Positions 46,782 to 56,929 of a stretch of 64,000 nucleotides of DNA are shown piece after piece (within the stretch, counting starts at the first letter, position 1; every line of letters begins with the position of its first letter). This DNA is from Musa acuminata AAA Group (taxonomy: Eukaryota; Streptophyta; Magnoliopsida; Zingiberales; Musaceae): contig NC_088344.1 in NCBI RefSeq assembly GCF_036884655.1, positions 37,608,501 through 37,672,500 of the forward strand. Direction: 5' to 3'. Both the position numbers and the translations under genes were made by a program. Below the pieces are notes generated by a model, which saw nothing but the letters and a program-made list of their open reading frames with translations, was not told the origin of the DNA and ran no database searches.

Positions 46782-47273
46782 TCGGGGGGGCAAAAAGTCG
46801 AAAGGCCGAGGAGCGGCCGAGCATGTCTTGGGTGGCGTAAAGCCGAAGGGCCGAGGAGCGGCCGAGCATGTCTTGGGTGGCGTAAAGCCGAAGGGCCGAG
46901 GAGCGGCCGAGCATGTCTTGGGCGGCGTAAAGCCGAAGAGCCGAGGAGCGGCCGAGCAAGTCTTGGGTGGCGTAAAGTCGAAGGGCCGAGGAGCGACCGA
47001 GCATGTCTTGGGTGGCGTAAAGCCGAAGGGCCGAGGAGCAGCCGAGCAAGTCTTGGGTGGCGTAAAGCCGAAGGGCCGAGGAGCGACCGAGCATGTCTTG
47101 GGTGGCGTAAAGCCGAAGGGCCGAGGAGCGGCCGAGCAAGTCTTGGGTGGCGTAAAGCCGAAGGGCCGAGGAGCGACCGAGCATGTCTTGGGTGGCGTAA
47201 AGCCGAAGGGTCGAGGAGCGGTCGAGCATGTCTTGGGTGGCGTAAAGCCGAAGGGCCGAGGAGCGACCGAGCA
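46782..47273. repeat. 45-bp tandem array (about 11 copies) in the Gypsy 3' region
   Basis: Perfect 45-bp spacing of CTTGGGTGGCG starts at 46827, 46872, 46917 and so on to 47232, plus a degenerate first copy. From 46917 copies alternate between ...CAAGT and ...CATGT endings with linked GCGGCC/GCGACC changes, giving a 90-bp higher-order unit. As 45 is divisible by 3, long repeat-coded frames open on both strands; they are not genes. Confidence 0.97.
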
Positions 47274-47670
47274 CGTGCATCGGGGCTCTTAAAAGCTGTC
47301 GTGTTAATTGCTGCCTCGTGGATGGGGTTTACTTTTACTGCACGTTTCCAGGCGTTGAGGTCGAGGGGGTCCTTGGGCGGCATCGCGTCCTCCGGGTTTG
47401 CCACGTCAGGTCTTTCCTTTAATTCGGGGCCCCTTTGGGCATTCTTCGATGCGACGTAACGGGCGCGCGCTTGCGCGAGTGTGTTGCCGCCCATTCTCGG
47501 GAAGCAATGAGGCGTTGACCCTGGCGGGATATCTCCTTTAAACGTTTAGGCGCCTGTCCTCTCCTCCAAGCCTTGCTGCTGCGCTTCCACCTTCGAGCCC
47601 CGCCATTGTGTCCCCAAGCTTCTTCCCGGCCTTCCGCGCGGTTTCTATCTTCTTCTCGAGGTCAGTCGAG

Positions 47671-49755
47671 ATGTCGTCCTCTCCTTCTTCACTTTTCTCC
47701 CCGTCTTCCTCTCCCTCTTCCTCTCCCGTGCTTAGGGCTGGAGGGGGCGGTCCTCCTTCGACCTTGGCCGAGTCCTTTGACGAGGAGACGGCGCGGTCGC
47801 TTGAGGCTTTGATGTGGCCGCATGACATCGACTCGACCGTGAGTGAATCTTCGCTGGAGGGACTCCGCGAACGTTATTGCGTCCCGGGCGATCATGCCCT
47901 CAGTGCACCTGAGCCAGGGCAGCGGACGTATGACCCGTTCCCGAAGGGTTTCGCTCTGTCCCTTGATGCTCTAGAGGCGGGTTTGCGTTTCCCCCTTCAT
48001 CCCTTCATCGTGTCTTGTTTGTCTTTCTGGCGGGTTTCTCCGTCTCAGGTGACGCTGAACTCCTGGCGTTACCTAGTGGTATTCCTAGGGGAGTGCCATT
48101 ATGCTCATATCACCCCCACCCTCAGCCTCTTTCTTTCCTGTTACCGCTTTTGCAAGGGCTCGGGGGGTTACTTCTTAACGACTCGAACTGGATTTCGCGT
48201 TGGGGGTGCCCCTTCTAATAACAAGGGATGGAAGGGGAGATTTTTTTATGTCAGCCGTGCACAGGATTGGGGCTTCAGGGTTCGGTGGTCTGCGAGGGTG
48301 ATTGACAATACCCCCCCTTGTTTGGGCGAGGTGGATCGCCAAGCTCGGGAGAGGCTCAGAGAGATTCTCCCTAAGTCGCAGGCCATCCAGACCATGACCG
48401 AGCAGTGGTTGGTCGCGGCGGGCCTTAGCCCGGTGCCTCAGGGTATGTCAGTGACATTTGTGTCGGGCGTTCGTGCGACTGATTTTGGATGCTAACATTT
48501 TCCATTTCCTGTAGAGATGGTGAACCTCTGGTCGCTCCTGGGGGATCCGGCGTCGCAGCTTCCTTCCCCGACTCCGGAGACCGAATCCCAACTTCCACAG
48601 CCGGCTTCGGCAGCCGAATCGACACCCCCTCCCCCGGCGCCGGTTACCGAACCACGGGCGGGCACGGAGGGTGCCCCTTTGGAGGTCGGGGACGGGCGCC
48701 CTTTGAAGAAGGCGAAGACATGTGCGTCGAGGGGGCCGGGAGCGAGCTCTCACCAGGGTGGGGTCGGGCCTGGTCGGCGTGCGGCGGGGAAGGGGCCCCA
48801 GCCCGTTTCCGTGCGTGACTTGTGCCGACTCCCGGCCGGGGACGGAGAGTCGTTTCTGACGCGGCTGGTCAGCGAGATCCCGCGTGGTGAGCCCCGCGAG
48901 CCCCTGGTCGCCCGTTGGGAAGGTCATTGCCGGGGGGATAGGGTGTGGGCTGGAGGGGATCCCTCTGCGGCGTTCCTGCGAGGGGCGCTCCATCCCGACC
49001 TGGCTCGGGATTTGTACACCCTGTCCTCAGAGACGCTCCTCAGCAAGTCTGCTCAGTCGCTGGTCTGGGTAAGTATACCTTTCTCTTAGGGTTCGGCTGC
49101 TTGGTACCGATTTCCTTGACCCATTCTCTTCTTGCAGGGTCTCCATTATGCGACGGCCCTGATGGACAGGGTGCGAGATGCCGGTCGTACTGTTGGGGGC
49201 CTCGTCAGTCGTAACACCGAGCTCTCCCACCAGATGGCGGAGATTCGGGCCAAAAACGGTCCGGAGGCCGTGGCGGCTGCCGAGGAGCGTGCCTCGGGTT
49301 TTGAGGCGGAAGTGGTCCGTCTCCAGTCGGAGCTTGAGGCCAACGACGCCTTGCAGGAAGCCAACGAGGAGCTCCAAAAAGTGATGCGGATAGAACGGAC
49401 CGAGCTCCGTCTGGTGAAGGCAGAGGCAAGTGCCCTTAGCAAAAAACTGGAGGGCACGAACGCCGAGGTAAAAAGGGCCTCGGACGCGTTGGCGGAGGAC
49501 ACCCTGCTTCGGCCCCTGAAGGACAAGGCGCTCATCGAGGCGTACAAGAGGTCGGAGGGGTTCGAGCTCGGGCTGACGCGGACAGGGCGGGTATCCTTCG
49601 AATACGGGTATCGGGTCACCACGTCGCGCTTCCGTGCTCGGCATCCTGGTCTCGAGGTAGACGAGGACCCCTTCACCCCACACTCCGCGGACCGAGGTGT
49701 GGATATGCCCGAGGAGGTTCCCTTCGACGACCGCCTGGAGGTCCCCCGCCAGTAA
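47671..49755 (+). CDS. Antisense spliced gene in the Gypsy, Transposase_28 (PF04195)-like
   Basis: Three exons on the strand opposite to gag-pol: 47671-48442, 48515-49068 and 49138-49755. They use good splice sites (AGG|GTATGT, TGTAG|A, TGG|GTAAGT, TTGCAG|G) and code for 647 aa. The start is the ATG giving MSSSPSS. Residues about 80-230 (GLRFPLHPFIVSCLSFW, LNSWRYLVVF, SNNKGWKGRFFYV) match my memory of the 'putative gypsy type transposon' domain. A Pro/Ser-rich middle follows, then a long coiled coil (ELSHQMAEIRA through EALQ-like heptads). AATAAA at about 49853 lies 100 bp past the stop. The gene converges on integrase, which ends at 49931. It is entirely open, unlike pol. The function is unknown. 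Confidence 0.8.
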
Positions 49756-49930
49756 GGACGGGTTTCTTGTATTTGTCGCATGCGGCTTCCTGCGCGCTAA
49801 GTTTTTGTATTTCCTCTGGGTGTCGAGTCTTGTATCTCGGCTCCTTTTTTGAAATAAAGGAAGCTTTCTACCATTCTTGTACTGTCCGGCCAAAGAGGCT
49901 TTTTGTTTGGTGGAGCAAACTTCCCTTGTT

Positions 49931-52900
49931 CTAAACAAAAAATTTCCTGAGGTTCCGGACGTTCCAAGTTCTCGGCAAGCGGGACCCGTCCATTGTCGTG
50001 AGCCTGTATGTGCCTGGTCGGACCACCTCGGTGACCCGATAAGGTCCTTCCCAGTTGGGGGCCAGCTTCCCCCTAGCCTTGGTCGGGTCGCTGACTTCGG
50101 CCCTTCGTAGAACTAAGTCGTTCATTTTGATAGGCCGGGGTCGTACCCTGCGGTTGTACACTCGGGCAGCGGCTCTTTTGTAAGAAAGATCCCTCAGGTG
50201 TGCGTCGGAGCGCCGCTCCTCGATCAGGTCCAAGCCGGCGCGTAGTCCCTGGACTGATGTGGTCTCGTGGTACTCTTCTACTCGAGGAGTAGGAAATACC
50301 ACCTCGGGGGGTAGGACGGCCTCGGTCCCGTACGAGAGACTGTAGGGTGATTCCCCGGTGGCTGTTTTGGGGGTGGTTCGTAAGGACCACAAGATGCTGG
50401 GTAACTCCTCGACCCAGGCCGTTCGGGAAGCTGATACCCTTTTTTTGAGCCCGTCCAGGATAGATCGGTTTGTTACCTCGGTCAGTCCATTCGTCTGGGG
50501 GTAGGCTACCGAGCTGTGTTTTAACCAGATTCCATAGTTAGCGCAGAATTCTTGAATCCTTTTGCCGGCGAATTGGGTTCCATTGTCCGTGACGATGGTC
50601 CTGGTTAGGCCGAACCGGGTCACGATGTTTCTCCATATGAACTTCTTGATCTGCTACTCGGTGATCGTCGCCAGCGGTTCAGCTTTCGGCCATCTGGTGA
50701 AGTAGTCTATTGCGACCACAATATATCTTCTCTGCCCCGAGGCTGGGGGGAAGGGGTCGAGGAGATCCAGCCCCCATTGCGCGAACGGCCACGCGCAACT
50801 GATGGGGGAGAGCGGCACCGCCGGCAGTTGGGGGGTCCGGGCGTGCCTTTGGCACGGGCCGCACTTCTGTACGTAGGGTTTCGCATCCTGGACCATGGTG
50901 GGCCAGTAATAGCCTTGGCGGAGAATTTTGCAGGCCAGGGTTCGGCCGGCGATGTGCTCCCCGCAAATCCCTTCGTGGACCTCGGCCAAGACTGTTGCTG
51001 CCTCTTCTGGTTCGAGGCACTGCAGAAGAGGGTGGGAGAAAGACCGCTTGTACAGTCGTCCGTTCATTTCGGAGTACCATGCCTGGTTTCGGCGGATACG
51101 TCGAGCCGCGGCTTCGTCGGTGGGGAGGGTCCCGTCGCGTTTGTAGCGCAGCATGTCCCCAACCCAGGTGGCTCGGGTGTCGGCCGCGGACACACACGAG
51201 ACCGGGATAGAGCGGGAGGGGAGCTCCTTGATTCTGAGGGCGGTGCCCGGGGGTCGCTTCGAGGCTAGCTTGGCCAGCTCATCGGCTCGGTCGTTCTGAT
51301 TTCTTGGCACCCTGGATACCGTGAAGTGTGCGAAATAGGAGGCTAGGTTTTTTACCTCTGCTACGTATTTTGCCATGGTGGGTTCTCTGGCCTCGTATCC
51401 GCCGTTAAGCTGCTCGAACACCAATTGCGAATCGGTAAGGACTTCGATGGCGTTGACCTGCATCTCGCGGGATAGTCGGAGCCCCGCCAGGAGTGCTTCG
51501 TACTCTGCTTCGTTGTTGGTAGCACGGAACCCGAAGCGGAGGGAACGCTCGAACGTCAGCCCATCGGGGGCGGATAGCACGAGTCCTGCGCCGGCCCCCG
51601 TTGATCTGGACGAGCCGTCTACCTGTAGGACCCATGTTCCGCCTAGTTCATTGGGAGGCTGCCCTTCAGCGTGGACGAGCTCAGCGATGAAGTCGGCTAG
51701 CACCTGCGCTTTAATGGCGGTCCTGGGTGCGTAGCGGATGTCGAACTCCCTGAGCTCGACCGACCATTTGAGGAGTCAACCTGCTATATCGAACTTTGAC
51801 AATACTTGACTGAGGGGTTGGTCGGTGATTACCTTGATCGGATGAGCTTGGAAGTAGGGGCGTAACTTTCTGGCCGCCAACACGAGCGCGAGGGCGAGCT
51901 TCTCGATTGGGGGGTATCGCTCCTCGGGCTCGTTCAGGACATGGCTGGTGTAGTAGACGGGGAGCTGTTCGCCAGCTTCCCTGATAAGGACGGAGCTAAC
52001 CGCATGTTGAGAGGCTGCCAAGTAGATGCTGAGTTCCTCCCCGACGGTGACTGTCATGAGGCGGGGAAGGTTGGCTAGGTGTAGCTAGACTTGTCGGAAG
52101 GCTTTCTCACACTGGGGCGTCCATTGGAAATTCTTTGGGCTTCTTACTGCACGAAAGAAGGCGAGGCAGCGATCGCCCGACCGGGACAGGAATCGGGATA
52201 GGGCTGCTAGCCGTCCATTCAGTCGCTGTAGGTCTTTAAGCGTTCAGGGAGCCTGCATGTCGAGGATTGCCTGGACCTTTTCTGGGTTGACGTCGATTCC
52301 CCTTTCGTGTATGATGAATCCAAGGAACTTTCCTGACCTGACGCCGAAGGCGCACTTTGCGGGGTTGAGTCGTAGACCATAGTTTCGGAGGGTGGTGAAT
52401 GTTTCTGCCAAGTCTGTTAAGTGATCTCCTGAGACGCGGCTTTTCACAATCATGTCGTCCACGTATACCTCTATGTTTCGCCCTATCTGTTGGGCGAATA
52501 TCTTGTTGATGGTCCTTTGGTAAGTTGCGCCTGCGTTCTTCAGCCCGAACGGCATTACTTTGTAAAAATATGCTCCTAGGCTAGTGATGAAGGCCGTGTG
52601 TTTCTGGTCCTCGGGTGCCATTCGGATCTGATTATATCCGGAGAAGGCGTCCAAGAATGAGAGGCGGGTGTGCCCCGCGGTTGCGTTCACGAGCTGATCG
52701 ATTCTCGGGAGGGGGTAGCAATCTTTAGGGCACGCCCGATTGAGGCTGGTGTAGTCAACACACATTCGCCAGCTCCCATTATGCTTTTTTACCAGAACTA
52801 CATTGGACAGCCATTGCGGGTACTTGACCTCCTCTATAAAGCCAGCGGCGAGGAGCCGTTTCACCTCTTCGCGGATGGCTCGCTGCCTTTCCGGGGCCTG

Positions 52901-53509
52901 GGGTCGGGGCTTTTGTTTCACCGGGCGGGCTTCCGACGATATATTGAGGCGATGTTGGGCCGCCTTTGGGTCCACGCCGGCTGCGTCGGATGGCGACCAG
53001 GCAAAAATATCGGCATTCTCTTGTAAGAGTCCGACTAGTTGCTCCCGCTCGCCCTGGGGCAGATCCGAACCGACCTTGATGGTTTGGTCGGGGCGGTCCT
53101 TTCTTAATGGTACGTCGTAGGTTGGGGCTGACGGCTCGGGGTGCAGACTTGGCCGCTTCATTTCTCTGGGATCGTCCAGGGGTGCTTCGGCCTTCGCCCT
53201 CTTGTGTAGAGAAACCGCTGTTAGGTAGCATTGCCTGGATTCCCGGGGACTTCCCCAAACTTCTCCCATTCCTACGTGGGTCGGGAATTTCACAGTCTGA
53301 TGGTAGGTGGAAACCAGGGCTCTGCTTTTGTTGAGGGAGGGGCGGCCGAGGATGGCGTTGTACGCTGTGGGCAGGTCCACTAACAGGAAGGTGGACATCA
53401 CTGTTTTGGCCTTGGGCGGGGTTCCCAGAGTCAGAGGTAGTGTGACTGATCCCAATGGTGTGACCGAGTTGCCAGTGAACCCCGTGAGGTCCGAGCGGAC
53501 AGGTTCCAA
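49931..53509 (-). pseudogene. Gypsy pol: RT, RNase H, archaeal-type RNase H, integrase
   Basis: One reading frame, leftward. Reverse transcriptase: KHNGSWRMCVDYTSLNRACP, FLDAFSGYNQI, EVYVDDMIVKS near 52460. Then connection/RNase H (LVLAARKLRPYFQAH). Then a second RNase H at 51660-51250 (VLQVDGSS, NNEAEYEALLAGL, DSQLV, DRADELAKLAS). Integrase zinc region HEGICGEHIAGRT...CGPCQRH near 50870-51010, and a DDE core with Asp in WGLDLL, Asp in TDNGTQF and Glu in NGLTEVTNRS. In-frame stops lie at 52244-52246 (TGA), 52085-52087 (TAG), 51776-51778 (TGA) and 50654-50656 (TAG). Otherwise the frame is preserved throughout, so decay is by point mutation. Confidence 0.93.
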
Positions 53510-55225
53510 AGCTTCTGGAAGGCGTCGAGGAACAATATATCCGCCGAGCTTCCAGCGTCAATCATGATCCTTCTCACCTGGGCATTGGCGATTCTGGCCG
53601 TTATCACGAGTGCGTCATCGTGCTCTTGTCGCTCGGCGCCTTCCGGGGGAAATGCGACCCGGGGGTCGGGGGTTCCACGGGGGCCCTCGTTCCTGGCCCA
53701 GCGGGCGTAGGCTTTCCTTCCGGACATGCTGGGCCCCCTGTAATGACGCTGATCAGGCGCTCGGGGGGGTCGGTCAGGCAGGGCGGGGGGTCACTGCCTG
53801 TCTGTACGTGCGGGTCGAGACGCCCCTCGCGGCGGAGCTCATAGATTTGCCGCGAAAGCTCGCGGCATTCCTCAGTGTCATGTCCGTTTTGGCGGTGGAA
53901 GCGGTAGTATTTTGACCGGTCGGCCAGCTCTCGCGGATTGTTCATCGGGTAGGGGGTTTTGAGCAGTCCCCTTTCCCTGATCTGGAGAAAGATCTCTGTT
54001 CGCGATACGCCCGTCGGGAGCGGGCGGGATCGTAGCGGGGGAGGATCAGGCTGGTGGAGCTTGCGTCTGGGAGGGAGCTGTCCCTCAGCCGGCTCTGGTC
54101 TTTCCCTCTTGAATTCTTGTCGCTTTCCCCCCGTTCAGGCTTCGACTTCAACAAACTGGTTCGCGCGCTGGAGCATCTCGGGGACTGAGGTAAGGGGTCG
54201 CTCGACGAGAGACCAGAAGAGTCGGGAGGGACGCAAGCCTGTCACGAACGCCTGCATTGACAGCGAAGGGTGAGCGTCCGGGAGTTCCCGGACCCTTGCC
54301 GCGAAGCGATTTACGTAAAGGGAGAGGGGCTCATCCTCTTTCTGGCTGAGTCCGAGGAGGAACGCCATGGAAGGCTTCGGGCGTGCGCAAGCTATGAAGT
54401 GGAGCTCGAAGTCCTTGGCGAGCTGGTCGAATGAGGCGATCATCGCAGTCTTCAAACCTCCGTACCATGCGAGGGCCGGTCCTCTCAACGTGGTGGGGAA
54501 TGCCCTGCTCATTAGGGCGTCCGAAGTTCCGTATAACGCCATATGGGCCCGGAAGGCCGCCGTGTGGTCAGACGGGTCGGCGGAGCCGTCATAAGTGTCC
54601 AGGGGGGAAGTCGGAAGCCTGGGGGAATGGCATGCTCTAGTATCTTTGGAACAAACGGCGATCCCTGATGCTTGGCTTCCGCGGGCCCTCCTGGCGACCC
54701 GGCACGGATCTCCTTTTGCACATCGTCAAGCCGTTGGTTGACGAGGCGCAACTGAGCGCGCAGGGAATCCGCGGAGCTTGAGGATAGCGCCTCCGGCTCT
54801 ATACGACCTGGGAAGAGCATCGCCTGTTCCCCGGGCTGAGATAGGGGCGGTCGAGGTGACGTGGGGGGCTCTCGGGGCGGGGTGGGAGCTCGATTGGGCG
54901 CCCCTTGTTGATACGACGGTTGGGGAACCAGGGGCCGCGATTAGCGAGAAACAAGGGGGACAATGGTTTGCACCATGTCGGTGAGTAGCTGGAGCTGGTG
55001 AGTGAGGTCGTGGAAGGCTTCGGACGAAACGGGCGACGGGTTGCCGGGGCCCCCTTCGGGGGGCAACAGGCCCGGGTCGTTGAAGATCCGCCAGTAGCGC
55101 TCCGAAGCCGTAGCGGGACGTTCGTCCCGAGATTCTTGAAGCGGGGGGAGTTCCCTCGTTCCCTCGGTCGCGTATGACCCTCCAATCGTGAGTCCGACAC
55201 GACCATCCCGATGATCCCGCGACAT
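53510..55225 (-). pseudogene. Gypsy gag and protease, frameshifted
   Basis: The gag start is the ATG at 55225 (MSRDHRDGRVG). A TAA stops it at 54941-54943. A C-run length change near 54605 shifts the frame, then the capsid-like core follows ([36 protein letters not shown]). A TGA lies at 54135-54137. A nucleocapsid-type motif is near 53890 (HRQNGHDTEECRELSRQIYE). A frame change near 53727 leads into protease ([17 protein letters not shown]), and another near 53510 into pol. Confidence 0.88.
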
Positions 55226-55235
55226 GCTGGGGGCC

Positions 55236-55251
55236 CTCCTTCTAGCGCCAA
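55236..55251 (-). other. Gypsy primer binding site
   Basis: After the 5' LTR the minus strand reads TATTGGCGCTAGAAGGAGGG. TGGCGC... fits a tRNA 3' end of a non-iMet type, common in Tat elements; I do not name the tRNA. Confidence 0.7.
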
Positions 55252-55253
55252 TA

Positions 55254-55890
55254 TGTTAGTGCAAACACCCTTGAGCCGTGGCCTCGGGGCCGACGCGCCT
55301 TGGTCCGAATCACGTGGTCGGGGGATCTCTCGGTGGCGTGTCCTGCCGCGATCGGGAGCCCTCGGGGAAGGCGCCGTCGGCTGGCGGGGGCATCGTCTTG
55401 GCACCTGCACGAAGGTCGGGTCGGTAATTCGGCCCGACCTCTCCGACGATCAAGTTAGCAACGATGTGGAGAGGATTTTGGAAGAAGAGAGGCAGCAGTG
55501 TTCTCCTAGTCTTTTTTTGTCCCCCCTTGTTTGTTTGGAACTCGGGTGTATTTATAGGTGGGCCTGGGTGTTACCTGACGTCACTGTTTGTAGGGGCAGG
55601 TGAATACTTCACGTGGCGTCTGACACGACCATTGGGGCTGCGTGGGAGGCCGAGCTGCTGCAGGGTATGGCGCGTCTCGGTCGACGTGTTCCCTAGCCTT
55701 GGCCGAGCCCAGAGGGCGAAGAGCCGGGCTCGTCGGCTGAGGGGTGGTGGCGTTGTTGTGACGGACGGGGTCCAGTCGAGGCGTTAATGCGCCTGGGTCG
55801 ACGTCCCGGGGTTTCGTTGACCGGGGCGTGAGGCGTTGGTTCAGGGTGGCTGGCGTCATTCGCATCCTGTCGCCATTATTGCCGTCATCA
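55254..55890 (-). repeat. Gypsy 5' LTR
   Basis: Same length as the 3' LTR (637 bp) with 17 mismatches counted by eye. Followed on the right by the CTTTT duplication. Confidence 0.95.
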
Positions 55891-55895
55891 CTTTT

Positions 55896-56929
55896 GATTC
55901 GAGCTTTACCACGATCGTCGTCGGCGTTACCTTTGGCCCGCGACTCCGAGCAAAGACGGCCCCCGGAGGAGGCAATCGGGTCACAGTTTTTTGCTCTCGT
56001 GTCATCGGAGGCCATGAAGACGCGATGGGTTGGTGGAACGCCGCAGGGACCCGCCCACGCAAGCAGCCAACGGCTTTGGTCCCTAACGACGTCATATACA
56101 CGAAGCACGGAACTGCGGCGGCAGGAGAGCGGCCCCGCTAGGGGACACGGTGGTGCAGCCGATGCGGTGTTCGGGGTCGAACACTGAAGCACCTTATTGT
56201 GGCCGAAGTTTCCGACACGGACGATATCCTTCGGTGGTAAAGGGAGGTGGTTGTCTGCGGGCTCCAAGTCTCGTGAGATGTGTGAAGCCCACGTGGCATG
56301 TCCAACCCCGGGCGGGTACCGTGGAAGAGCAAGCATTGGCGAGAATCGTCATTCACGACGCACCAACGAACGATCATTTCCCGGCCGGCGGGGGCGGTGC
56401 CAGTTGCTGCGGTCGAGATGGGGGCGGGTTCTCCTGTCTTGGCTAAGGCAGACAACAGGGCATCCTATGGTGCCACGTCGGAGGAAGCTCCACCCTTCCT
56501 TCATGTTTCCACAGTGGTGGTGGGCCCTTGCGAGGCGCACCTCCGTTTTTCTTGGGCTTTTCCTATCTGTTCCGTGCCCTATCTCTGACAGTCGTGAAAG
56601 GGCCCACCTCCGTGTGTCCTGGGATTTTACTACCTTTCCCGTGCCCTATCTCTCACAGCCGCACAATTCGAGAGAAAACTTCCCACTTTTATAAATCCCA
56701 CCGGTACCATACCGCTCGAAACCTTCCCTGTCGACTGCCATCCTCACACACTCTTCTCTCGACACGATATATCCTGACATCAGAACCGCTCCGCATCTCC
56801 ATTTTTGTACATCAATCCGGCCTAAATGGTCCCTGTCGATCCAGAAGAGCAACCACTGAAGAACTTAAAGCTCGCAGACTAAGGAGGGCGTAGTATATTG
56901 GTTGTTCGTCGGAGGATTTCAGGAGGGGA
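55896..56929 (+). promoter_or_regulatory. Upstream region and TATA box of the GRAS gene
   Basis: A TATA box (TTATAAATCC) at about 56688-56697 lies about 235 bp before the ATG at 56930. A diverged tandem duplication (56538-56591 and 56605-56657, each CACCTCCG...GCCCTATCTCT.ACAG) sits just upstream. The Gypsy 5' LTR starts about 800 bp above the TATA box and points away from the gene. Confidence 0.5.

Larger units (their letters stand above)
45977..55890 (-). mobile_element. Complete Tat-type Gypsy retrotransposon with antisense gene
   Basis: A 9,914-bp element with two 637-bp LTRs (45977-46613, 55254-55890) and a perfect TSD CTTTT at 45972-45976 and 55891-55895. Transcription runs leftward. 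Order from the right: 5' LTR, primer site, gag, protease, reverse transcriptase, RNase H, a second archaeal-type RNase H, integrase, an antisense spliced gene, a 45-bp tandem array, purine tract, 3' LTR. The second RNase H and the antisense ORF are marks of the Tat lineage (Retand/Ogre relatives). I count 17 LTR mismatches (2.7%). The pol has several stops and frameshifts. Confidence 0.95.

Noticed and set aside
46782..47273. Regularly spaced repeats suggesting a CRISPR-like array
   Set aside because: The repeats are contiguous with no unique spacers, and the DNA is plant nuclear.
46551..47494. Frames of 170-302 codons encoding 15-residue repeats on both strands
   Set aside because: The 45-bp tandem unit is a multiple of three, so every frame without a stop stays open. 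No start context or family supports a gene.
49027..49938. 303-codon minus-strand frame opposite the antisense gene
   Set aside because: It has the orientation of pol but no recognisable domain and lies after integrase ends. The plus-strand coiled-coil reading with splice sites is far better supported.
50777..51734. Plus-strand frames opposite the Gypsy RNase H region
   Set aside because: Unlike the antisense gene at 47671-49755, these have no splice structure or domain and mirror well-supported pol coding.
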